The notes beneath the pieces were generated by a model, which had not been told where the DNA came from, did not search any database, and saw nothing but the letters and a program-made list of their open reading frames with translations. Positions 19,034 to 26,592 of a stretch of DNA of 46,697 nucleotides are shown in pieces. This DNA is from Acetobacterium sp. (GTDB lineage: Bacteria; Bacillota; Clostridia; Eubacteriales; Eubacteriaceae), in contig NZ_JAUSPS010000092.1 in the NCBI RefSeq assembly GCF_030652775.1, positions 1 through 46,697 of the forward strand, in the 5' to 3' direction. Each line of letters opens with the position of its first letter. The stretch's first letter is position 1. Position numbers and translations under genes: made by a program.

Positions 19034-19186
19034 GCATAAGGAGATGTTTTTTCTAGTGTCAGCAAGTGGAGCACAGGGGGACGGTTTTTCTCGTGTTAAC
19101 ACAGCAGTAAGCACAAGGGGACGGTTTTTCTTGTGTCAACAATATATTATTTAACAATAGGACACAAAAGAACTGTCCCCATGTGC
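19034..19186. repeat. GGGGACGG repeat array, cluster B
   Basis: Starting 15 bases after the ribbon-helix-helix gene: a decayed direct unit (19034-19061), a second with a changed end (19071-19099), a third near-perfect (19111-19138), then an inverted copy (19161-19186, with AACTGTCCCC) just before clpB. The decay of the first copies suggests an old array being eroded. Confidence 0.85.
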
Positions 19187-19210
19187 GATTTTTAGAAACG
19201 AGGTACAATT

Positions 19211-21814
19211 ATGGATATGAATTTATTTACCCAAAAATCATTAGAAGCAATCAAAACGGCGGAACTGATCGCCGGAGAGTACAATCACATGGAAATCGAA
19301 CCGGAACATCTGTTGATGGGACTGACTACCCAGGAAAATGGGGTAGTCGGGCGAATCTTTGACCGGCTGGGCAAGAACTCCCACACCATTGCCGAAGAGT
19401 TGCGCCGAGAAATCGGCAAGAAACCCAGTGTCTCAGGGCCCGGTCGGGAACAGGGAAAGGTCTATGTCAGCGCCGACACCGACAAGGTCTTGAACGAATC
19501 CTATAAAGAAGCAAAAAAACTCGATGACCAGTATATTTCGGTGGAGTGTATCTTACTGGCGCTTTATAGTCTGGGCAAGAAATCCCAGACGGTGGAGATC
19601 CTGGAACGCTATGGTATTAATAAAAAAGAAATCGAAAATGTCTTAAAAGAAGTCCGGGGCGGGCAGCGGGTAGTTAATGATCATCCCGAGGTCACCTACG
19701 AGGCACTCAACCAATATGGTCATGATCTGGTTCAGGATGCCATTGATAATAAACTGGATCCGGTCATTGGCCGCGATGCCGAAATCCGCCATGCGATTCG
19801 GATTTTAAGCCGAAAAACTAAGAACAATCCGGTGCTCATTGGTGAGCCCGGAGTTGGTAAAACCGCCATCGTCGAAGGCTTGGCAATGCGAATTGTGGCA
19901 GGCGATGTGCCAGAGGGTCTCAAAGACAAACGGATTATTGCGCTCGATCTGGGCGCCCTAGTAGCCGGAGCTAAATACCGGGGTGAGTTTGAAGAACGAC
20001 TCAAAGCGGTGTTAAAAGAAGTCGTCGACAGCAACGGCGAAATCGTCCTGTTCATTGACGAGCTCCACAATATCGTCGGCGCCGGAAAAACTGAAGGCGC
20101 CATGGATGCCGGGAATATGTTAAAGCCGATGCTGGCTCGCGGTGAGCTCCATTGTATTGGTGCCACCACCCTCGACGAATACCGCCAGTATATCGAAAAA
20201 GACCCGGCGCTGGAACGTCGTTTCCAACCGGTACTGGTCAATGAACCGACGGTTGAAGATACCATTTCAATTCTCCGGGGCTTAAAGGACACCTATGAAC
20301 GCTATCACGGGGTTCAGATTCTCGATACGGCCCTGGTAGCTGCTACCACCCTGTCCAACCGCTATATCTCCGACCGCTTCCTGCCCGATAAAGCGATTGA
20401 TTTGATCGATGAAGCATGTGCCAAGATCCGCACCGAAATGGACTCCATGCCTGAGGAAATGGACGAGGTTCGACGCAAGATGATGCAGCTGGAAATTGAA
20501 GAAGTGGCGTTAAAAAAAGAAAAGGACACCCTCAGCAAGGAACGGTTGGAACGGCTCCAGAAAGAACTGGCTGAATATAAAGAACGCTTCAATATTATGA
20601 GCATGCAATGGGAGAATGAAAAGCAATCGGCTGATACCCTAAAATCCCTGCAAGAAGAATTGAATCAGCTCACCTACGAACGGGAAAAAGCCATCCGCGA
20701 AGGCGATTACCGCAAGGCTTCAGAGTTGGAGTATGGGTTAATTCCTGAGAAAACCGCCAAAATCGAAGCAATCAAACGAAAAGCTGATGAAAAAGGCGAT
20801 GAAGATAGTCTCAAGCGAGAAAAGGTCACTGAAGAAGAAATTGCCGAAATTATTTCTGACTGGACCAACATCCCTTTGAGTAAACTGGTATCCGGTGAGC
20901 GCGAAAAACTGTTGGCTCTGGAAGATACCCTAAAACAACGGGTCATCGGTCAGGAAGAACCGATCCTTAAAGTGGTCGATGCCATCATCCGCTCTCGGGC
21001 TGGGATCAAAAATCCCAACAGCCCAATTGGCAGCTTTCTGTTTTTAGGTCCCACCGGGGTTGGTAAAACCGAACTGGCCAAAGCTGTGGCCGCCACGCTC
21101 TTTGATTCCGAAGAAAACATGATCCGCATTGATATGAGTGAGTACATGGAAAAATTCTCGGTCTCCCGGTTAATCGGCGCACCTCCGGGATATGTGGGTT
21201 ATGAAGAAGGGGGACAGCTGACCGAAGCCGTCCGCCGTAAACCATACGCTGTTATCTTACTGGACGAAATCGAAAAAGCCCATAAGGATGTTTTCAATAT
21301 CCTGCTGCAGATTCTTGATGATGGTCGGATTACCGACTCTCAGGGACGAACCGTCGATTTCAAGAATACCATTATCATCATGACTTCTAACATCGGCTCC
21401 GAATATCTGCTGGAAGGGATCAATGCCGATGGCGAAATTACCGAAACAACCGAAGCCGCCGTGATGGATTTACTAAAGAGCTATTTCCGGCCGGAGTTTT
21501 TAAACCGGATTGATGAAGTCGTGCTGTACAAACCACTCAATAAAGAAGCCATTGGCAAGATCGTCACCCTGCTTCTAAAAGATCTGCAGAAACGTCTGGA
21601 AGAACGCCGCATCACCGTCACCCTGACTAAGCAAGCCATCGATGCCGTCATCGATATGGGCTTTGACCCCGCCTATGGCGCCCGACCGCTGAAACGCTAT
21701 CTGCAGAAACACATCGAAACGATGGTCGGCAGAGAAATCATCAAAGGCAACGTCCACGAAGGACAAGACATTACCATTGATGTCGACCCCAACGGCGATT
21801 TCTACATGGCCTAA
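19211..21814 (+). CDS. clpB: ATP-dependent disaggregase ClpB
   Basis: A hexameric AAA+ chaperone that pulls proteins out of aggregates together with DnaK. The 867-residue product has the Clp N-domain (residues 1-145), a first AAA+ module with Walker A GEPGVGKT at 211-218, the long coiled-coil M-domain (about 405-525) that separates ClpB from ClpA/ClpC, a second AAA+ module with Walker A GPTGVGKT near 613, and the C-terminal domain with [11 protein letters not shown]. No IGF/L loop for ClpP binding was noticed. I see no CIRCE or CtsR operator upstream; repeats fill that space. GAGG at about 19200 precedes the ATG. Confidence 0.96.
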   Translation: MDMNLFTQKSLEAIKTAELIAGEYNHMEIEPEHLLMGLTTQENGVVGRIFDRLGKNSHTIAEELRREIGKKPSVSGPGREQGKVYVSADTDKVLNESYKEAKKLDDQYISVECILLALYSLGKKSQTVEILERYGINKKEIENVLKEVRGGQRVVNDHPEVTYEALNQYGHDLVQDAIDNKLDPVIGRDAEIRHAIRILSRKTKNNPVLIGEPGVGKTAIVEGLAMRIVAGDVPEGLKDKRIIALDLGALVAGAKYRGEFEERLKAVLKEVVDSNGEIVLFIDELHNIVGAGKTEGAMDAGNMLKPMLARGELHCIGATTLDEYRQYIEKDPALERRFQPVLVNEPTVEDTISILRGLKDTYERYHGVQILDTALVAATTLSNRYISDRFLPDKAIDLIDEACAKIRTEMDSMPEEMDEVRRKMMQLEIEEVALKKEKDTLSKERLERLQKELAEYKERFNIMSMQWENEKQSADTLKSLQEELNQLTYEREKAIREGDYRKASELEYGLIPEKTAKIEAIKRKADEKGDEDSLKREKVTEEEIAEIISDWTNIPLSKLVSGEREKLLALEDTLKQRVIGQEEPILKVVDAIIRSRAGIKNPNSPIGSFLFLGPTGVGKTELAKAVAATLFDSEENMIRIDMSEYMEKFSVSRLIGAPPGYVGYEEGGQLTEAVRRKPYAVILLDEIEKAHKDVFNILLQILDDGRITDSQGRTVDFKNTIIIMTSNIGSEYLLEGINADGEITETTEAAVMDLLKSYFRPEFLNRIDEVVLYKPLNKEAIGKIVTLLLKDLQKRLEERRITVTLTKQAIDAVIDMGFDPAYGARPLKRYLQKHIETMVGREIIKGNVHEGQDITIDVDPNGDFYMA

Positions 21815-21826
21815 ACTTTAAATTTT

Positions 21827-21869
21827 AAAGAGACCAACTTACCTTCAAAAATAAGTTGGTCTCTTTTTT
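21827..21869 (+). terminator. rho-independent terminator after clpB
   Basis: AAAGAGACCAACTTA pairs with TAAGTTGGTCTCTTT (15 base pairs, 10-base loop), followed by T residues. Strong intrinsic terminator. Confidence 0.93.
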
Positions 21870-21883
21870 CGATCACTGACTAA

Positions 21884-21993
21884 GCACAAGGGAACGGTTT
21901 TTATTGAAGTAAGCGAAGCAAAGGGGGACGGTTTTTCTTGTGTCACCATTATATTTTTCAATAAACCGACACAAAAGAACCGTCCCCCTGTGC
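21884..21993. repeat. GGGGACGG repeat, cluster C
   Basis: A decayed partial unit (about 21884-21907), then a direct unit (21918-21945, starting GCAAAGGGGGACGG) and an inverted unit (21968-21993) form a hairpin-capable pair. A C-rich stretch with further fragments of the unit (TGTGCGCC twice) follows to about 22025. Confidence 0.85.
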
Positions 21994-22061
21994 GCCTCTT
22001 GTGCGCCCGTCCCCCGTCCAGTCCGCGCGAGTGAAATTTAACAATCCCCCATAAAAAAAAG

Positions 22062-22090
22062 TTGCCTCAAACGATTTATTAATATATACT
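22062..22090 (+). promoter_or_regulatory. promoter of the exopolysaccharide operon
   Basis: TTGCCT (22062-22067) and TATACT (22085-22090) are 17 bases apart. Transcription would begin near 22097, so the whole repeat cluster D (22126-22269) would lie in the 5' leader of the first exopolysaccharide gene and could fold in the RNA. Confidence 0.6.
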
Positions 22091-22125
22091 TTTAAAGGAC
22101 GAATTAGAATGTAAGTAAAACGTAA

Positions 22126-22269
22126 GCACAGGTGGATGGTTTTTCTTGAAGTAAGTGGAGCACAAGGGGACGGTTTTTCTTGAAGTTAGTGGAGCACAAG
22201 GGGACGGTTTTTCTTGTGTCACCATCATATTCTTCAATCAACCGACACAAAAGAACCGTCCCCTTGTGC
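22126..22269. repeat. GGGGACGG repeat array, cluster D (34-base period)
   Basis: Three direct copies start at 22126, 22160 and 22194, an exact 34-base period. The first two lack the final TGTGTCA and run straight into AAGT(A/T)AGTGGA spacers. An inverted copy (22244-22269) closes the array. The period differs from the 41 bases of cluster A, showing the arrays grew independently. Confidence 0.88.
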
Positions 22270-22323
22270 GCAACGACTGTGCGAAACTTGCGCTTAAAAT
22301 GCCTAAAAAGAAGGGAATTGTGA

Positions 22324-23022
22324 ATGGAAGAAATAAGCTTAAGAGAGATACTTGACCTGTTGCAGGAAAACTGGAAGATGATTGTTATCATTGTCCTGGT
22401 CTTTGTGACACTAGCAGCGGTCGGCACCACGTTTTTAATTGACAAAACATATAACAGCAGTACCACCCTGATTGTCGGAAAGCCGGAAGGTTATACCAGT
22501 ACCGTCTCAGATACAGCCAATGAATTGCGGATCAATCAACAACTGGTGGGAACCTACAGCGAGATTGCCAAAAGCAAATCGGTCATGACCCAGGTCAATT
22601 CAGCCCTGAATTTAGGCCTCAGCGATGGTCAACTGGCTCAAATGATCACTGTTTCCACCGTCAATGATACCGAACTGATAAAAATCAGCGTGACCACCGA
22701 AGATCCCGTGCTGGCCGCATCGATCGCCAATAAAACGGCCGAAAAATTCATGACCAACGTGGCGGAACTGATGAAGATTAATAATCTCCAGATCGTCGAC
22801 GAGGCGGTTGTCAACAGCTCCCCGGTAGGGCCTAATTTAAAACTAAACATGGCAATTGCCTTTCTGATGGGGATTATCATCAGTGTCGGGATCATTTTTG
22901 TCAAAGAAGCCTTGAACACCACCGTTAAAACCGTCGATCAGCTCAAAAATCTGGCCGGCGATGTATCAATTATTGGCGTCATCCCCGACTGTGACGAATT
23001 GACATTAAAGGGAGGAAAGTAA
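22324..23022 (+). CDS. Wzz-type polysaccharide chain-length regulator / kinase modulator (YveK/CapA type)
   Basis: A membrane protein that sets exopolysaccharide chain length and activates the partner tyrosine kinase. The 232-residue product has the Wzz pattern: short cytoplasmic N-terminus (EEISLREILDLLQENWKMI), first membrane helix at about 17-39, an external domain, and a second helix near residues 178-198 (NMAIAFLMGIIISVGIIFVKEAL) preceded by the Pro-rich SSPVGPNLK typical of the family. GAAGGGAA precedes the ATG. It overlaps the kinase gene by one base, the classical split Wzz/BY-kinase pair of Firmicutes. Confidence 0.9.
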   Translation: MEEISLREILDLLQENWKMIVIIVLVFVTLAAVGTTFLIDKTYNSSTTLIVGKPEGYTSTVSDTANELRINQQLVGTYSEIAKSKSVMTQVNSALNLGLSDGQLAQMITVSTVNDTELIKISVTTEDPVLAASIANKTAEKFMTNVAELMKINNLQIVDEAVVNSSPVGPNLKLNMAIAFLMGIIISVGIIFVKEALNTTVKTVDQLKNLAGDVSIIGVIPDCDELTLKGGK

Positions 23023-23843
23023 TGCAAGAGACAATCGTTACTCATTTAACACCGAAATCCCCAGTTTCTGAAGCTTTTCGTAACATGCGAACCAACGTGC
23101 TGTTTTCCGATATTGATAATGAACGCAAGGTGCTGGCGATAACTAGCAGCGGCGGTAGCGAGGGCAAGAGTACCATCCTGGCCAATTATGGGGTGACTCT
23201 CTGTCAAAGTGGCAAGCGGGTTTTAATCGTCGATTGCGATTTGCGAAAGCCCCAGATTCATCGCCGTTTTGAACTGAATAACGCTACGGGCTTAACCAAC
23301 TTATTATTAAAAGAAATTAAAACCGTAGATGCCTTCCAGCGCACCGAGGTGCCTAATCTGTTTGCGATTGTGGCCGGACCGATTCCACCAAACCCCTCAG
23401 AAATCCTGGCCAGCCGCCGGATGGCCGAAATCATCACGGAATTAAAACTACATTTTGACTATATCCTGCTGGATACCCCGCCGTTGGGGATGGTTACCGA
23501 TGCGGCGGTTTTAAGCCCAGTGGTCGACGGCTATATTGTCCTGGCTTCTTTGGGAGCGGTGCATCGCGATGGACTGCTCCACGTACTGGATACCTTTGCG
23601 AAAATCAACGCCCACGTGGTGGGGATCGTCGCCAACAAGGTGCCGGTCTCAAAAAGATTTTCAAAATACGGTTACTATAGCGCCTATGGTTATTATGGCA
23701 ATGAAGATATATCCAATAAAAAAACAAAAAAAGAAAAAGTAAAAAAAGAAAAGAAAAAATGGGGCAAAGGAATCGCTAAGACCAGTATTGAGCAGACAAT
23801 CGAGAAGCATCCCGAGGCCGCCAGCGTTGAACAAAAAATTTGA
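23022..23843 (+). CDS. bacterial tyrosine kinase of exopolysaccharide synthesis (YwqD/CapB type)
   Basis: A P-loop BY-kinase that autophosphorylates on C-terminal tyrosines and cycles with the phosphatase to run polymer export. The 273-residue product has Walker A GSEGKST (45-51), Walker A' VLIVDCD (67-73), Walker B YILLDTPP (Asp151), and a tyrosine cluster KYGYYSAYGYYG at 215-226 (six Tyr). An unusually Lys-rich stretch and a short tail follow the Tyr cluster, so the tyrosines are not at the extreme C-terminus as in many relatives. GGGAGG stands before the ATG. The phosphatase gene lies 4.7 kb downstream. Confidence 0.92.
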   Translation: MQETIVTHLTPKSPVSEAFRNMRTNVLFSDIDNERKVLAITSSGGSEGKSTILANYGVTLCQSGKRVLIVDCDLRKPQIHRRFELNNATGLTNLLLKEIKTVDAFQRTEVPNLFAIVAGPIPPNPSEILASRRMAEIITELKLHFDYILLDTPPLGMVTDAAVLSPVVDGYIVLASLGAVHRDGLLHVLDTFAKINAHVVGIVANKVPVSKRFSKYGYYSAYGYYGNEDISNKKTKKEKVKKEKKKWGKGIAKTSIEQTIEKHPEAASVEQKI

Positions 23844-23946
23844 GCAAAGCAAAGATCTTAAAATCAAACAGCAACACGCTAGTTGACATCCGTTTAATCA
23901 AAATGCTAGAATGACTCAAACTGATAAAAAAACGAAGGAGGGTTTA

Positions 23947-24588
23947 ATGAAACGAACACATTCAAAACTTGTTATGGCATTAATGGTGCTAGGATTGTTT
24001 TTGGTTTCCGGGTCAGTGGTTTTTGCCAATCCCAATGATCAGGTCATTGGGGCAGTGCAGGGATCATCGCTACCGGGTTCCTATTCATCGCAGATCACCA
24101 GTTTTTTAAGAGATTCGGATAAGGTACTGACCCAGGAATCGGCCGATGCCATCTGCGGGAATATCTATGCCGCTGAAGGGATTCTCCAGCAGGGGATGGC
24201 CAATGGCGGTCTGACCGATGCTGATATGATGGCCATTCAAGGCTGTTTTGATGCCGCCTGTGGAGCCGCCGACTATGTTGTCGCCGAGGTAGCTACGCAA
24301 CCGGATGGTGGAGCCACTGTTACGGTTTACGATCCGGAATCCCAAAAATCGGCAACGATCCAGGGCAACGCCACCAGCGTCGCCGCAGCATCATCTTCAG
24401 CGGGAACAGCCGGAACAGTAGCCGTCGATGGCGGGGCCACGACAGAAGTTAAAGCCGCAGCATCCGGAACCACGGTGATCACAAAAACCGGGCTGGATAA
24501 CCGACTGTTTATCGTTGCCGGGCTGCTGGGTTTACTAACCATCGGGATAAGTGTTGTGCTGTATCGCAAAAGTAAGATTCAATCTTAA
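23947..24588 (+). CDS. secreted membrane-tailed protein, candidate sortase substrate
   Basis: Unrecognised by family. The 213-residue product starts with a signal peptide (KRTHSKLVMALMVLGLFLVSG, predicted cut after VFA, residue 27) and ends with a hydrophobic helix (about 188-207) and a short basic tail (YRKSKIQS), the layout of a cell-wall sorting signal. The expected LPXTG is replaced by ITKTG at 178-182. The mature part is acidic and Ala/Gly/Thr-rich, with three Cys (in ICGN and GCFDAACG). The next gene is a sortase. I start at the ATG at 23947, after AAGGAGGG, not at the upstream in-frame codon at 23911. Confidence 0.72.
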   Translation: MKRTHSKLVMALMVLGLFLVSGSVVFANPNDQVIGAVQGSSLPGSYSSQITSFLRDSDKVLTQESADAICGNIYAAEGILQQGMANGGLTDADMMAIQGCFDAACGAADYVVAEVATQPDGGATVTVYDPESQKSATIQGNATSVAAASSSAGTAGTVAVDGGATTEVKAAASGTTVITKTGLDNRLFIVAGLLGLLTIGISVVLYRKSKIQS

Positions 24589-24645
24589 TTCGATCAATAA
24601 CGATGCGTCAATCAATACCAAATAAAAAATAGAGAGAATAATGAG

Positions 24646-25302
24646 ATGATAAAAGAGAAGACAAACAGTTACAACAGGTCCTCTCGCAGCAAAAGAAAAA
24701 GTAAGGTGGGGGCATTATGGTTTGCCCCTATTTTTCTTTTATGCGTGACGTTGATTGTCCTGACATTAGCCTGCCGTCCCTATATCGATTTCGCCTTTTC
24801 AATGGCCAGAATGTTTTTAGTCGATGAACGGTTAATCGATAATGGCGAGACAGTCACCACCGCAGCGGGGAAATTTCCCTCCTTTGGCGAGGAATTCGGA
24901 AAACTGAAAATTGAAAAAATTGGTTTAATGGGGCCCCTTTATCAGGGTGATACTGAAGATATTCTGAGCAAGGGGATCGGCCATTTTTACGGCTCGGCGC
25001 TGCCTGGTGAGGGCTCTAATGTGGTTTTTAGTGCTCACCGCAATACCCATTTTGCCAAATTAGGTACTTTGATCCCTGGCGATCAGATCACCCTGGAGAC
25101 CTCCGGCGGGGTCTTTGTCTACGAGATGGTGGATGCCGTCATTATTTCCGAAAAAGACGAACAGTATGTGCTGGCAACTTCCAATGAGGTGTTAACCCTG
25201 CTGACCTGCTACCCCTTTGATTTCATCGGGGAAACCACGCAGCGGTACATCGTCCGCTGTCGCTTGATAGCCGGGCCGGAAAATGCCTGGGGAGGTGTCT
25301 AA
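24646..25302 (+). CDS. sortase, class D-like
   Basis: A membrane-anchored cysteine transpeptidase that cuts a sorting signal and links the protein to a cell-surface nucleophile. The 218-residue product has an N-terminal basic region and membrane anchor (about 21-45), catalytic His131 in SAHRNTH, catalytic Cys188 in TLLTCYPF, and an Arg in TTQRYIVR at about 200. The TLxTC motif and sequence style favour class D. Its presumed substrate is encoded directly upstream and a membrane protein overlaps the downstream edge. Finding it between the Wzz/kinase pair and the dehydratase of a polysaccharide locus is uncommon. Confidence 0.9.
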   Translation: MIKEKTNSYNRSSRSKRKSKVGALWFAPIFLLCVTLIVLTLACRPYIDFAFSMARMFLVDERLIDNGETVTTAAGKFPSFGEEFGKLKIEKIGLMGPLYQGDTEDILSKGIGHFYGSALPGEGSNVVFSAHRNTHFAKLGTLIPGDQITLETSGGVFVYEMVDAVIISEKDEQYVLATSNEVLTLLTCYPFDFIGETTQRYIVRCRLIAGPENAWGGV

Positions 25303-25303
25303 G

Positions 25304-26197
25304 ATGGCAATCGCAAAAGATATCCTCAGAATCCTGCTGGCCTTTTTACTGGGAATGGTGTTAATCGCATTTCAGACGATTTTATTTCTGGATGCCATTT
25401 TACTAAACCCGATTTCCTATTATGAGTATGCCAACACCCCAGCCTATTACGACAAGCTCAAGGAACAGATTGATTTTGGTCTGGAAGAGGTCGCTCGTTA
25501 TACCAATATCCCCGGCGAGGTGCTGACCGGTGCCGTCACCGATTTAGAAATTAAAGACTATACCCAAACGGCGGTCAAAGAAATGATCGCTTATCTGCGG
25601 GGAAACAGTCAGGACTATAGCTTAAAATATGATACCACCAAGCTGAAAACCAATATTGAAAGCTATGCCAAAGACTATGCCGCACAAAAGAACCAGCCCT
25701 ATAACGAAACCCTGACCGCTGAAGTCGAGCGGATCAGCAGTTTGTCAGGCACCCGGATTGAAAACTATACGATGATCATCGATCCGGCCTTGCTGAAACA
25801 GGTTGGTGCCGATAAAAAGATTCAGCAAGTCCTCAGTAAAATACGGCTGGCCGAGCTGGGTTTGATTGTAGCAGCGCTGGTGCTGGTCTTGCTGTTATGG
25901 CTGACCAATAAAAATCATCGGATGCGAACCCTCTGGTGGTCAGGCTCAGCCCTGCTAGTCAGCTCCATTGTGTTGCTGATTCCTGGCATTGTCGTTGCGT
26001 TTATGAACGTAGCCGGCCGGGTCGGGCTAAAAGATAGCTACGTCACCTGGGTGCTGGAACGCACCATCGATTCGATGCTGACGAAATGGAACCTGATGCA
26101 GGCACTGTTTTTAATCATCGGAATTTTGCTGATGGTCGGCTATCTATTATATCGCCGCAAACAAATTATCAAATCAACCAGTCAAAGTAAAAAGTAA
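25304..26197 (+). CDS. integral membrane protein of unknown function, sortase cassette
   Basis: Not recognised. The 297-residue product has one N-terminal membrane helix (about 7-30), a predicted external domain of roughly 150 residues rich in Tyr and Lys (LKEQIDFGLEEVARYTNIP, then Tyr-rich helices), and three membrane helices in the last 110 residues, ending in a basic tail. It starts at the ATG at 25304 (GGAGGTG upstream), one base after the sortase stop. The tight spacing implies joint expression with the sortase and the secreted protein; a role in presenting or processing the substrate is only a guess. Confidence 0.75.
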   Translation: MAIAKDILRILLAFLLGMVLIAFQTILFLDAILLNPISYYEYANTPAYYDKLKEQIDFGLEEVARYTNIPGEVLTGAVTDLEIKDYTQTAVKEMIAYLRGNSQDYSLKYDTTKLKTNIESYAKDYAAQKNQPYNETLTAEVERISSLSGTRIENYTMIIDPALLKQVGADKKIQQVLSKIRLAELGLIVAALVLVLLLWLTNKNHRMRTLWWSGSALLVSSIVLLIPGIVVAFMNVAGRVGLKDSYVTWVLERTIDSMLTKWNLMQALFLIIGILLMVGYLLYRRKQIIKSTSQSKK

Positions 26198-26210
26198 GGG
26201 CAAGGACTAA

Positions 26211-26396
26211 GTAAAGGGGGACGGTTCTTCTTGTGTCAAAAGTAGAAGTAAGCACATGGGGACGGCTTTTCTTGTGTCACCCATCAATCATTTTTTACTG
26301 GAGGATACAAAAGAGTAAGCACATGGGGACGGTTTTTCTTGTGTCAACCATCAGTCATTTTTTACTGGAGGACACAAAAGAACCGTCCCCTTGTGC
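26211..26396. repeat. GGGGACGG repeat array, cluster E with 67-base duplication
   Basis: Direct units start at 26211, 26252 (41-base period) and 26319, and an inverted unit covers 26371-26396. The block from 26252 to 26318 is repeated, with a few changes, from 26319 onward: both copies contain ATTTTTTACTGGAGGA and the start of an inverted unit. In the first copy the inverted unit is cut short after ACAAAAGAG. An open frame crossing this array (26233-26430) is repeat sequence, not a gene. Confidence 0.88.
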
Positions 26397-26491
26397 GATT
26401 GCGCTGCGGTTAAAAATCAAGAAACATTGACATCTGCTAAAAAACCCAACTAATTTATAGCAACTCATTTTCAAAAAAAACAAAAAAATCA

Positions 26492-26508
26492 TGGCACACA
26501 ACATGCCA
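26492..26508 (+). promoter_or_regulatory. sigma-54-like promoter before the dehydratase gene
   Basis: TGGCAC, five bases, then ATGCC gives GG and GC with exactly ten bases between, matching the -24/-12 sigma-54 consensus (TGGCAC-N5-TTGC) in all but one core base. The RpoN gene is in this window. The same bases also form a short inverted repeat (TGGCA/TGCCA), so an operator is the alternative. Transcription would start near 26518, about 75 bases before the gene. Confidence 0.4.
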
Positions 26509-26512
26509 CAGA

Positions 26513-26541
26513 TTGTTTTTCAATTTTTTTTATGATAAAAT
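26513..26541 (+). promoter_or_regulatory. sigma-A promoter before the dehydratase gene
   Basis: TTGTTT (26513-26518) and TAAAAT (26536-26541) are 17 bases apart, in a very AT-rich stretch and directly downstream of the sigma-54-like site. AT-rich DNA makes chance matches likely. Confidence 0.5.
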
Positions 26542-26592
26542 TAAACAAAACTTAAGTAATGTTTAGATATTTAAAGAAAAAGTTGGGAGAGA

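Noticed and set aside
19138..19211. CIRCE or CtsR operator before clpB
   Set aside because: No TTAGCACTC-N9-GAGTGCTAA and no GGTCAAA heptad repeat; the space is taken up by the palindromic repeat.
19732..20292. 186-residue minus-strand frame inside clpB
   Set aside because: Lies wholly within a well-conserved coding gene; antisense shadow of its codon pattern.
23911..23946. Longer start for the sortase-substrate candidate
   Set aside because: The downstream ATG at 23947 has AAGGAGGG and begins a proper signal peptide; the extension would bury it.
17922..26396. Repeat arrays as CRISPR
   Set aside because: Spacers within an array are the same, not unique; units are palindromic pairs with inverted copies, and no cas gene is present.
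26233..26430. 65-residue open frame after the sortase cassette
   Set aside because: It is made of repeat units read in one frame; no ribosome site and no protein-like composition.
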